Part shown: positions 25,957 to 35,956 of the stretch, one piece after another
How the letters are laid out: each line of letters opens with the position of its first letter
Position numbering within the stretch: position 1 is the first letter of the stretch
Notes under the pieces: generated by a model
Told to the model about the DNA's origin: nothing
The model's input: only the letters and a program-made list of their open reading frames with translations
Databases searched by the model: none
Made by a program: the position numbers and the translations under genes
Source: Hemileia vastatrix
Taxonomy: Eukaryota; Basidiomycota; Pucciniomycetes; Pucciniales; Zaghouaniaceae
Reading direction: 5' to 3'
Length of the DNA stretch: 64,000 bases
Assembly (NCBI GenBank): GCA_030280995.1
Contig: JASXTE010000001.1
Coordinates: 4,861,501-4,925,500 of the forward strand

Positions 25957-28626
25957 TCAGTGGTTTCTCAGTCAACTTTGGTCATTTTTGGATGGGGATT
26001 TCATTTAGTAATTTGGAATAATTAGCCCCATCATTTCTACTGTTAATACCCCTTAATAGGGCATATTAAAAATAGAAATTTTTAATTATTTAAAAGGAAT
26101 TTCATCACAAAAAAAGAAAGCCACAAACTTGACATTAACTCTCAATAAAAAGGTGTTTTGGGGACACAATATTTCATATTTTAAAAAATAGTCATGGTTG
26201 ATTTGGTGGAAAAAATAGGTATTTTTAAATGGAAGATTTCTAACTTTGATACCACCTAACATTGTGTAATATTTAGTGTTATTCTTTCTTTTTTAAGTCC
26301 TTTATTTTAAGATATTACATGCATATACACTCTTTTTTGCTTATTCTTTTATTTTGATGGATTATCCCTATTACTCCAGGATTTTGGTGGGTGATATCAT
26401 TCTAATTATGTTATTGGTCATTCTTTATGTTTATGGAAAGGTGTAATAGCTAGAATGAGGCTTCATTAGCCATGTATAGGACTGGTAAATCAAGGGGATA
26501 CATTGGAGAATTATTTGGTATAAAAGGCAGGGGTTTTTGGTCTTGTTTTCTACATTCTTTATCATTAAAATCAAAATATATAACCAATAGAATTAAAATT
26601 CATATAAATAGTACTTTTAAAAGTATTTGAAGAGTATCTGAACTATTACATCTATTTTTCTAGCAACTATAAGATTGTAAACTATTTATAATTAGTAAGA
26701 TAAAATTATTGAGACCCTTATATTGAAATATATTTTAATATTTATTAGATTTGTACTATGGTATTCATTTAGGAACATTAAAATCTTCTATAAAACTGAC
26801 TAATCAAGCTATTCATGTCTTTTTAATTGAACTCAGCCTGACAGTGCTAGTATTCTTATTCACTCCCACCCTGAAGTGCTCTATCTAATACTATCCTTAC
26901 TGTAGCAAAAAATAACTCTAGAGTGCTACTTCTGGTTAAGTAAACCTGCTATTCAAAAAAAATAATATATATATATGTTTCTTTTTATATCTATCTATAT
27001 ATCAATATACATTTATGCATATGTATATACTCTACTTCTACACTACTTGTATATTGTATATATTTCTCTTTTTTTTAAAGAGTGAGTTCTCTTTTATATA
27101 CCCTGTATGCTTAGTGCCCTTCTCCTATGCTTTCTTTCCCTACTGGTTCTCTTACACAATTTCAGCACTAATACAAGCATATCAAAGGGTAACTAAGTAT
27201 CTCAGTAATATAATTACAATCATTAGCATAAATCTTGCTTGAAAAATTCACGCAAAGACAACTATTAGCACCTGAAGCTGTACCTATCTGTACATACCTT
27301 ATACTTTTTGAGATTCCTAAACACATAATAAGGACTGTACCACCTTCCATACTTATTATAACAACCTGCACTTACCATGTAAGTATCCACAAATTTTGAA
27401 AGCCTCTGCACTAAGTAAGTATGTTCCCCTATCTTGAGTACTAATTTTTTTTTTCCTTTTGTCAAGCGCTGAATATTGACTCACTTGCTAATCACTTGTT
27501 CTTCTAGTGCCACATTTTATTTCTAAAGGTTTCTATCAGTGATGGGTGTACATAGCTTACTTTTAAGAGCCATTTCATTTATCTAAGTGTGATACCTATA
27601 CCCTCTCTTGACTCTGTTTCCTAAATCCATACTATGTCTCTAGCACTGGCCATAACTTCCTCAAGTACATACCATACTTTTGACTTTCAGTCCAGTATGA
27701 ACTTTTCTTTAACTTTTTACTTGCCGCAGCTTGTATATCCATACTGCCCTAAAAAAACTGTGTTTAGAGAGTCTACCTTTTCTGCACTTTTGAAGACCCC
27801 TTTGTTGTGCTCCTGTGACCATCCTTCATAGCAAACACATTGTTGGGCTTGCTTTGTTACTGAAAGATGTGTACCGCAGCATCAAGAGAGTGGATAGGTC
27901 TCACACTTAGATAAATGTGACATCTTTTAACCTGAGCAACAAATACCCATTGCTGATAGAAACCTGTAGAGATGCTCAAACATGGCACTAGAAGAACACG
28001 TGACTAAAAAGTGGTTCAAATATGCAGTTCTCAATGATAAGAAAAATAAAAGTAAGACTCAAGATAGGGGAGAGTACTTACTTAGTGCGGAGGGTTTTAC
28101 AATTAGTGGATACTCACATGGAATGAGCACATTCCATAATAAGTATAGAAGGCAGTTCAGTACTTATTATGAAGCTAAGGATCTCAAGAAGTGTAGAGTA
28201 TGTAAAGATAGGTGTAGTGTAAGGTGCTAATAGTTGATTTTGTCTTGATAATGCAAAAACTATTAGAATGGACTGATACTTATGATGTACTTAGATTACT
28301 GAGATAGTTAAATTACCATTTGATACACTTAGATTAGCATTGAAGTTGTGGAGGAAATCCAGTAGGGGAAGAAAGCATAGGGAAAGGGCACATAACATGC
28401 AGTGTATATATAAAAGAGACTTAATCTTTGATAAAGAGGGGTGTGTGAAATAGTTAGATTAGAAAAGAATTGTGTAAATAGATGAGTATTATATTTGAGA
28501 TAAAGAAACATAGATATATTTTATTTTTGTGTGCTTACTGGGTGTACATAGCCAGGAGTAGCACTGTAGAGTTATTTTATTACTACAGTAAGGATAGTAT
28601 TAGAGAGAGTGCTTCAAAGTGGGAGT

Positions 28627-28887
28627 CACCACACAATATGGGGGGCGGACTTGCTAGCAAGTCCGCAACCTTGGACCCAAACTCACCATAGATTGAACAC
28701 ACATTGAGCTATTGATAAAGGAACCATACAATCAGGGATGAACACCACTCAGCAGAACAGTTTTAGGTGGGTGTTCAAGTAGAGTTCAGTATGGGTTCAG
28801 TCTGAGTTCAGTCTGAGTTCCATCTGAGTTCCATCTGAGTTCAGGTTGAGGACTTGCTAGCAAGTCCACCCCCTATATTGCGTAGTG
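28627..28887 (-). mobile_element. CACTA-type MITE (family D), 261 bp
   Basis: Starts CACCACACAATATGGGGGGC, ends CCCCCTATATTGCGTAGTG, exact AGT duplications (28624-28626, 28888-28890). GACTTGCTAGCAAGTC palindromes at 28648-28663 and 28851-28866. Between about 28782 and 28846 lie five near-repeats of an 11-12-bp unit (GAGTTCAGTCT, GAGTTCCATCT), resembling the subterminal repeats of CACTA elements. Sits in the right arm of the giant inverted repeat. Confidence 0.9.
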
Positions 28888-29498
28888 AGTGACTTAGAAT
28901 ACTAGAGATTACTTAGAATCGATCTAGAACTCAGAAGATTGCTTATATTTAAGATATATCACTTTATTTTTGTCTTTATACTTAAATAAACCTCTTATAA
29001 AAAATTCTCTCTACTCTTCTTTTCTCCACTGCCACACTTGCATATGCGTTATTACTCTCTTTTTAAATTAGAGTAGCAGGTACTTCATTCTTAAATTAGT
29101 TTTTGATAGGAGAACCAAGCCATCTTGGATTGTGTTTAGAGCTTAGTATTATTGAATGTTCTTTCTACATTGTTACACTGGTAATGCATGCTTAATGAAA
29201 GACTATTTTGGGCAAAACCATTTTCAATTTTGTTGGAACTTTGAGGTGTAGACATGGTTTAGGAAGTATTATAATATAATAAATTGATAACTTTGGGTGT
29301 GATGTGATGATAAGAAGTGAGAAAATTAGTGTTGAGTAAGAGAATGATGAGTAATGTAGTGTTCAGTAAGAGTGAAGTTTTAATGAATCAGAGGTAGTGA
29401 GGTGTTGCAAGGTTGAGCAAGTGAGATGAATTACTGAAAACATGGCAGGGCGGAAAATGAGTTAGACAAATGGTTCAATAATTTGTGGAAAGATTTAT

Positions 29499-29748
29499 CA
29501 CTATGCAATATAGGGGGTGGACTTGCTAGCAAGTCCTCAACCTGAACTCAGATTGAACTCAGACTGAACTCATACTGAACCCATGCTGAACTCTACTTGA
29601 ACACCCACCTCAAACTGTTCTGCTGAGTGGTGTTCATCCCTGATTGTATGGTTCCTTTATCAATAGCTCAATGTGTGTTCAATCTGTGGTGAGTTTGGGT
29701 CCAAGGTTGCAGACTCGCTAGCAAGTCTGCCCCCCATATCGTGTGGTG
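29499..29748 (+). mobile_element. CACTA-type MITE (family D), 250 bp
   Basis: Starts CACTATGCAATATAGGGGG, ends CCCCCCATATCGTGTGGTG. Flanks TAT and CAT differ at one base. Nearly identical to the copy at 5740-5989. Opposite orientation to the copies at 28627 and 34169. It interrupts the right arm of the giant inverted repeat. Confidence 0.88.
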
Positions 29749-29989
29749 CATGATTTACTGAAAAAATGACTGATTTGACTATTTACCAAAAGACTGAAAA
29801 TAGATGAGTGTGGAATTTTAAGCAGCTATTTTCAGTAAAATATGCATACTGAAGCTAATTTGACGTGCAAGTGTGGATGCTCTAAAAAAAATAAATAAAA
29901 AAATATTAAAAAAAAAAGTAGGTGCAAGAAAAATATGTGCATAAAAATAAGTGTGTAAGAAACAAATCTTGCAAGCATGGGAAAGGTTT

Positions 29990-30073
29990 GGTTGTTTGTT
30001 TTTTCTCACTAAAAATTGTTTTGTTTTGTTTTTTTTTTTTTTGTTTTTTTTGTTTTTTTTTTTTGTTTTTTTT

Positions 30074-30104
<31 letters not shown>

Positions 30105-30105
30105 C
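29990..30105. repeat. Poly-T/poly-A microsatellite
   Basis: T-runs broken by single G or C, followed by an A-run of 27 bases. It sits where the foldback terminal repeat has an A-rich centre. Open frames across it encode only Phe or Lys runs and are artefacts. Confidence 0.9.
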
Positions 30106-30255
30106 TCATGGTTATAAATTGATGTTTCTCGCACTAGACTTTTCATACCTTAAAAAATTTTTTCTGACCTGTTGTCTCTCCCTAAAAATATCCCCAACTC
30201 GCGGTGGTTTTATATCCTCATCAGGGATAATCTGACTTGGTGCATAGTGATAGTG

Positions 30256-31500
30256 TATTCCTGAACACACAAAAACATGTGCAATGAATAATTTAAAAAA
30301 TAATGAGTTAATTGAGATTTATACTGGATCCAACTCTAGTGACAAACAAATCAGTAAGAAAAGACTCATTGATATACAATGAGGTACTAAAAAAATGATA
30401 CAATAAATGGATACGTCCTAAGTCACAATGGTAATCTATCTATCTCTTTCATATATATATATATATAAACTGATGCCTCTATTAAATGGTATCAATGAAT
30501 AATGACATCAAGATCATGAAGCTCTCAGTTATCTCCAAGTCAGCAACTCAATCAGTTCCCTCATTCACAAGCTACCAAATTCAACCCTTAAATTATGTCC
30601 TCATCACTGACCAAGTCAGTCATCAATCATCCTTCCTTCCTTCCAATTCAGTGCTCAGTTACACCTGAATCAACACTCACTTATAACTAACTAACTCAAT
30701 CAAGGTTCAGTTCACCTACTTCTTAAAATCGCATCTTACAGCATTAGAAGTCTGCACGTGTGTTCACCTAAGACCTCAATGTAAGTCTTTTTCAGTCAGA
30801 GTTCCCCTGAACAACAAAAAAAATGCCAAAAAATGCCAGGAAATAAAAATAACACCACAAGTCTAATTAAAAAACTAACACCTAAAAGGGGTCTTTAATA
30901 AACAAAAAATAAATAAAAAAACGAACTCATTATGAATATGAAAAACATGTACAAATGGTACGGGAACCACACTTTACCTACTACAACACAAAACTTGCAA
31001 AGAGAACAAAGACGAACGTGTGTAGAGGCCTTATGAAAAGAGAGAGAGAGAGGATAATTAGAGAGAATAATCACATTGGATTATAAATCGCTACAGTGTT
31101 AAAATGAGGACTGAACATGTGACTATCAAGTCAGAATATGGCTCAGTACTGAGCGCACAATGATGAGATGGAACAAGAAAACAAAATTTGCGAATAAACA
31201 TGAAGTGAGTGCTCAAGGAACATAGGAATGTTAGGTCAGGAGAACAATAAGACAGAACAAGAAAAAATAAGAAAGAGAACACAAAATTAACTAATAAAGA
31301 ACAAATAGAAACTTCATTCTAATCCTATAAGCTAAGTCATAAATCATACAAAAGGTAAATTAGTAAATGCAGATTGAACATTCCCATTTGAGCAGAATTT
31401 TTTCAAAATAACGAATACGAATTGGTACAAATGAATGGTCAGCTACTTACCCAACAAAGTTATACCTTAATTCAAAAACTTTGCCAAGACGTTTAGAACT
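30256..31500. other. Intergenic DNA downstream of the GT43 gene, nothing recognised
   Basis: Less AT-rich than the TE blocks. Contains a short (AT)n run near 30450, CCTT repeats near 30640 and an (AG)n run near 31045. No coding frame with a recognisable domain, no TIR or LTR ends. Probably the 3' flank of the gene that ends at 31501. Confidence 0.5.
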
Positions 31501-33186
31501 TTAACATAGAGCATTATCAATACATCCTCCGGGAAGAGGCTCATTGTGCCAAGCTAAATGACTATAAACATCCATCAAGCCATCAATCATCTTATCAGCT
31601 GTCTGTTTTCAACATTTTAAACCCATGTAGGACTAATAACTGTTAAAATAATCACTTACCAATTATAACACAAGGGCTCGATTTCTTGTTTAGTTGACAC
31701 AAGCTGTTTGATAAATTCATTCTCCCCACCACTGAAATCAGTTGGCCAATATTTCGGTCCCTTTATCACAGAGCCAAGGAGTTCAGACGAAAAGCAAAAA
31801 GCGCCATTGTCGATTGGAAACAGCCGATCTTTAACTGCTCCAGCATCCCAACGAATTAACTGATGTTTCTCATCATATACCGGTCCCTCCCATCCAGTAG
31901 GGCCTAAATTACCCATTGGCCAAACTCCAATCCGTTTGACATTCCAAATGATCTCCAGTAACTCAGGTAAGAAGTTTGAGTCATCATCAACCGAAATAAT
32001 AGGACCAGGCCCCAATACTCCATGTTCAGAGTGAGAAAGATGATGAATGAGTGAGTAAGCTGCATTTTGCTGAGCGTTACCAAAATGTCGAGTTGGTCCA
32101 TAAGCAAAATAGATATATGGAATCCCGCTTTTAGACAGTGCATCCGCCACATCTGAAGATAATTTTTCACTATCTTCAATTAAAATCCAAATCAATTGAC
32201 GTTCGGGACCCCATCGAGAACTAGGGCCTTCTGTGGGCCATGGTTTTTCCTGGGTGATAGCCATATGCGTTTTGATAGTTAAAATATGCCGTTCAAAATA
32301 CGCTTGACGAAGATGATGTGTACGACCTGAAGGACTTGTCTTCGTATACACATAAGCGGTTGGAAGTTTTTTCTTCAGGGAAGCAAGATTCCATAGCATG
32401 ATTTGGCGAAGTGTGAGATCAGACCCATTGCTCTTAGATAAAAGATCAATAGCCAAGCCTTCAGATAGCCAGATATGTTTGCAATAAACATCTCTGACAG
32501 AAGCCTTTTGAATTTAGGAAGAGCGGACACAAAAGACATCAGAAAAGGAAAAAAAAAGCCGAGCAAAGATCAAACAAGGACCCACCCAAGTGAAATGAGG
32601 TAGGGCAGTTTGAAGAAGGGAATCAGTTGCAAAAGAGGCATTATAAAGAGAAGGATTATGTGGATCTACAGAACAATCACAGAGATCGCAGAGATGCAAG
32701 ATGGGTGACAACGTGGCAGGTAAAGAAGCAGGTTCTAGGATGGAGACTGGCGAAGACGACAGAGATTTCAGAGAACTAAAAGATTTTTGGAAGCGAGCGT
32801 TTGAAGATAAAAAGCCTGCAAAAAAAAAAAGAAAAAAAAAAAAGCCAAGAAAGATCAGCCAACGGCGAGAGGCCAAAGGCAAAAAATAAAAAAAAAGCGA
32901 CTTCAGGACGAAACAAACGGGACGACAGATAAACCGCAGCGATGAGAGTGAGCAAGAGGAGTAGCCATCTTAGAAGACGCCACATGAAGAAAGACTTGGA
33001 GTGACGGATACCAGCCAGAGGTTTTTCAGGCGCTAACTCAACCGACAGACGGGAAGAGAGACGTGAGTCAGAGTCAGACGAGTGACGTGCATGGCGCAGA
33101 GTGGAGTCGTGTTCAGGGAAGAAGGAGACGGAAGTTGAGGATTGTGGAGGCGACAGATGACGGGTGAAGAGGGGAATGGCCGACAT
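31501..33186 (-). CDS. GT43-family glycosyltransferase, type II membrane protein (4 exons, 467 aa)
   Basis: Model: exons 33186-32919, 32815-32586, 32504-31660, 31561-31501; introns of 103, 81 and 98 bp with GT...AG ends and matching phases (1, 0, 2). Total 1,404 nt, no internal stop. The start is the first ATG (MSAIPLFTRHL); a basic, Ser-rich cytoplasmic tail precedes one membrane segment (about residues 68-88, WLLLLLTLIAAVYLSS), giving a Golgi-type type II topology. The catalytic domain shows YVYTKTSPSGR, IWILIEDSEK, NAAYSL, the metal/UDP-sugar motif SVDDDSNF, GVWPMGNLG..WEGPVYD and FPIDNGAFCFS. GGENEFIKQL holds the Glu aligning with the GT43 catalytic base, and the end is HLAWHNEPLP. GT43 enzymes transfer glucuronic acid or xylose in animals and plants; the acceptor here is unknown. 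Donor sites 1 and 2 (GTTTGT, GTGGGT) are atypical. The only gene in the window without disabling changes. Confidence 0.85.
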
Positions 33187-33220
33187 GAGAAGGAGACGAG
33201 CACTTGGCTTGAGGTTTGCC

Positions 33221-33335
33221 AGATAAGGAAAACAAGGAAAACAAGGAAAATAAGGAAAATAAAGAAAATAAGGAAAATAAGGAAAATAAGGAAAATAAGG
33301 AAAATAAGGAAAATAAGGAAAATTCCATTCCTTTG
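33221..33335. repeat. 9-bp minisatellite upstream of the GT43 gene
   Basis: About twelve copies of a 9-bp unit (AAATAAGGA, with AAACAAGGA variants). A CTTTC/CCTTT tract follows at about 33330-33365. On the gene's strand this is a polypyrimidine tract 35-180 bp upstream of the ATG, so it lies in the promoter or 5' UTR. The Ile-Arg-Lys and Phe-Ser-Leu repeat frames across it are artefacts. Confidence 0.9.
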
Positions 33336-33757
33336 CTTTGCTTTCCTTTCCTTTCCTTTCCTTTGCTTGGCTTTAGTTTATTAACCCTCTGACTCCCTTT
33401 TCTCTCCATTTCCAGCACCAATTTAGCCTCAAACTGCTGCATCGCTTCAATTTCACAATACAAGTAACCTAGCATTCATATCTCTTATCTATGTAGCTTG
33501 TCCTGCACTAAAGAGAATCCTCTCTCTTCTTTAAATTGAACCTGAGTTGGTCATCGGATTGTGGTGGCGAAGAATTGGGTAGATTTTAAATGGCATGTTT
33601 GGGTAGCATTTATCAAATAAAATCCACTGCACATGTTGTCTCAGACATCTACCAACCATTTGTTCAACATTACACCTGTAACATAACATCACCCAAAAAA
33701 TACACAACATGATGCATAACACCAACTGCAACACCATGGCATATTGTGTGACACTTA

Positions 33758-34168
33758 CACCACGCAAGATTTGGGGGTCTACTTGCTAGCAAGTCCTCAA
33801 CTTGAACTCTGATGGAACTCAGACTGAACCCTTCCTTGAAATCAACTTGAGCTCTTCAGCAAAGATGGATGATGAGTCTATACTGAAAGAATAGTCATCA
33901 TTTAATGAAAACTGAATCACAATTAGAATTAACATTCTGCTTAATCCACGGTTTTTTTAATGATTTATATTTAGATTATCTTTTTTAATTCTAGCTTGTC
34001 AATAGAAGGACCAATAATTACATTCTTCATTTCCAAAGTATCACTTTTAATTGATTTCATAATTGAACAAAATATTTTGTAAAACATAGAAGACTCAATC
34101 AGTGCCTTTTCTATGGCAAAAACCTATTTATTGAAAATCCAAAGAGTATTTTTACAATGGAAATCATA
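33758..34168 (+). mobile_element. Truncated CACTA-type MITE (family D)
   Basis: Starts CACCACGCAAGATTTGGGGG, then ACTTGCTAGCAAGTCC and CTTGAACTCTGATGGAACTC, the family D terminal and subterminal sequence. After about 33850 the sequence leaves the short form, and no right terminus is found before the next MITE begins at 34169. Likely a long-form copy that lost its other end. Confidence 0.65.
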
Positions 34169-34429
34169 CACCACACAATATGGGGGGCGGACTTGCTAGC
34201 AAGTCCACAATCTTGGACCCAAACTCACCACAGATTGAACACACATTGAGCAATTGATAAAGGAACCATACAATCAGAGATGAACACCACTCAGCAGAAC
34301 AGTTTTAGGTGGGTGTTCAAGTAGAGTTCAGTATGGGTTCAGTATGAGTTCAGTCTGAGTTCCACCTGAGTTCCATCTGAGTTCAGGTTGAGGACTTGCT
34401 AGCAAGTCCACCCCCTATAGTGCGTAGTG
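34169..34429 (-). mobile_element. CACTA-type MITE (family D), 261 bp
   Basis: Starts CACCACACAATATGGGGGGC, ends CCCCCTATAGTGCGTAGTG, exact ATA duplications (34166-34168, 34430-34432). Nearly identical to 28627-28887, including the two GACTTGCTAGCAAGTC palindromes and the GAGTTC repeats. Confidence 0.9.
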
Positions 34430-34689
34430 ATATAGGCTGAAGCTCCCTCTGATGTTCAAAAAGAACATTTACATTAACAAATATCATTTTTTGAACTTAC
34501 ATGAGCTGTATGGAAAGCACACAGAACCATCAGAACTCTTAAGTTTTGGATTCTAGCATACAGAACAAAACACAAAAAACTGAAAAAATAATTCACAGCA
34601 ATATTGTTAGGATTTGGTTGAGAGGTCGCTATGGGCGCTATGCATTGTAAAGAGGCAGAAGAGTGGATATTGCATAAGGGTGTTATATG

Positions 34690-35499
34690 TGTCACGCGCC
34701 ACGTGACACTCAAGGCAAAAGCAGCTCATTAAATCAATAATACAGAGGTCTAAATCCATACTCAAAGTGCAGAAAACAATTCTACATAGAAACTGCGACT
34801 TTCCTTTGTGTACTCACTTTTCAACCACGCTAATCTAAACTTTAAATCTAAATTAGTCAAGTTCTCAATAGTGTGTTTTAGTCTTTTCCTCAATAAGCAA
34901 CACACAGTGCAATAGTTAATGTAATAGTATGCTAAAAGGTTTATTAAGTATATGTGGGTTATTAAAAGGGGTAGTGAGCATGGACGGGATGGTTAGTGGA
35001 GGATTAAAGGGTTAACAGATGTTAGTGAGGAGGGTCCAGGTGTAACAGGTGTAATTTTGGTGGTCTGTGGTGTGTGGAATGATGGATGGGTATGAGGTCA
35101 ATGCGAGGAGGAGTAATGGATATAAAAGGGGTTGGATTCTGGTTCGATATTCCTTTAGAATTAAATTATAAAATCTATATATAGTTAACAGTGGTAAAGC
35201 TTCAGGTTAAATTATTATTATTGTATCTTTCCTTATTTTTCTCAGTAATCATTTCTAAATCCTAAATCTTTGATTATTGTGTTTCCAACCCTTTGTGAGA
35301 TCTTAAGAATATTAATATTACCTTTAAATTATATTAGAATTCTTATCAAACATATCTCGAAGCAGTAGTTCTTCCTTTGAGTCATCTTTGAATCACTTCC
35401 TCCAACATTTCCTCTGTGCTTCAAAAAAGTTTCTAAACTACTCTCCTCATCTCACTTCCAGGAACACCCTCAACCTTGTGTGTAGGTCCTCCGGTGACA
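34690..35499 (+). repeat. Solo LTR, family G (810 bp, TSD ATATG)
   Basis: Starts TGTCACGCGCCACGTGACAC, ends CTCCGGTGACA. Exact duplications ATATG at 34685-34689 and 35500-35504. A promoter-like TATAAAAGGGG box lies at about 35118. Same family as 5137-6169. No internal region follows. Confidence 0.9.
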
Positions 35500-35504
35500 A
35501 TATG

Positions 35505-35951
35505 GGGCAAGCACTGTAGAGCACTCCCCATCGGACAGCTTATCTAGTAAATCCAGTTAGTCTCTAGTCTCAGTGCCAATTGGCATAGTCAGTCCCATCT
35601 TAGGCTAGTGTTAGCACTAGTGGTAGTCATCCTTCTCCGGTCTTAACCAATATGATGTTTTCTAATTTTGAGCTCAATGAAGCACTTTAAAAGTTTCATT
35701 GCACTAATTAATAATAAATAATAAATATTTAATTCTATATCTTCAAAAAAGCTTAGTTTTTGAAGTGGTAGATTCCTATCCTGTTTTTTGAACTTTTAAA
35801 TGTGAAAACATTGTCAAGAGAGAAATCAAAGTAGTGTTTGTCTTTTTATAGCTATACTGATTGCTCAACTAATAATAAATATGCAATAAATCTTTTTAAG
35901 ATACAATATATAGCTCAATTTTTTTAAATTTTGTGTGCATTTTTTCCCATT
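35505..35951. other. Unassigned flank between two retroelements
   Basis: Continues the sequence left of the family G LTR (34433-34684). No open frame of note and no tRNA-like fold seen in the GC-richer part (35505-35660). Confidence 0.4.
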
Positions 35952-35956
35952 GATAT

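Larger units (their letters stand above)
13033..26843 (+). mobile_element. Family A Ty3/gypsy retrotransposon, 13.8 kb with nested insertions
   Basis: 5' LTR 13033-14527, 3' LTR starting at 22751 and ending at 26843 (interrupted twice). Target duplication GTTCT (13028-13032) / GTGCT (26844-26848), one base changed. Primer-binding-site candidate TGGGCGTCTTTCC at 14530. Gag about 15127-17330, pol about 17440-22500. Nested inserts: MITE 18308-19194, solo LTR 20811-21505, family B solo LTR 23507-24756, and family C LTR-like element 24820-25956. Many stops and frameshifts; dead. It sits in the left arm of the giant inverted repeat, and the arm resumes at once beyond each end. Confidence 0.9.
22751..26843 (+). 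repeat. 3' LTR of family A element, interrupted by two insertions
   Basis: Starts TGTCAGCCTGGAAATTCCCA after a GGTGGGTGAG purine-rich tract, ends CTCAGCCTGACA. The LTR parts are 22751-23506, 24757-24819 and about 25957-26843. They join smoothly when the family B solo LTR and the family C insert are removed, giving about the same length as the 5' LTR. Confidence 0.88.
11335..30255. mobile_element. Giant inverted-repeat (foldback) element, about 4.4 kb before nested insertions
   Basis: Left arm 11335-13032 plus 26844-27615; right arm 27885-30255 in reverse; spacer about 27616-27884. Collinear inverted matches include CACTATCACTA ends (11335 with a C to T change; 30245-30255); the AGAGCATC...CAC block (11943 with 29875); GGTTGGTTCTCC (12821) with GGAGAACCAAGCC (29109); CTAGTATTCT (26847-26856) with AGAATACTAG (28896-28905); a 20-bp exact match 26886-26905 with 28583-28602; and GGTTTCTATCAG (27528-27539) with 27953-27964. 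Removing the gypsy element and three MITEs makes the arms continuous. The right end starts CACTA on the minus strand, suggesting a CACTA-like origin. The left arm has extra terminal-repeat copies (11606-11912). No transposase was found inside. Confidence 0.8.

Noticed and set aside
27015..28691. Small frames in the inverted-repeat arms
   Set aside because: Both arms give different unrelated frames; no domain, and they fall in the foldback element.
28782..28846. Regularly spaced short repeats, as in a CRISPR array
   Set aside because: The GAGTTC units are nearly contiguous, lie inside a MITE and occur in every copy; the genome is eukaryotic.
29818..30235. Several overlapping open frames on both strands
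   Set aside because: They encode runs of Phe, Lys or Asn across a poly-T/poly-A tract; low complexity, not genes.
31501..31560. Ending the GT43 gene at the TAA directly after CYNW (31656)
   Set aside because: A perfect GTAAGT donor overlaps that stop, and splicing to the TTTATAG acceptor at 31562 adds HLAWHNEPLP, which fits the end of GT43 proteins and keeps the frame.
31904..32179. Alternative minus-strand frame inside the GT43 exon
   Set aside because: Shadow frame; the overlapping frame carries all GT43 motifs.
32701..33384. Plus-strand frames, including an Ile-Arg-Lys repeat protein
   Set aside because: They overlap the GT43 exons and the minisatellite in antisense and have no independent support.
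35505..35660. Possible tRNA or small RNA gene in a GC-richer patch
   Set aside because: No cloverleaf, A-box or B-box sequence could be made out.
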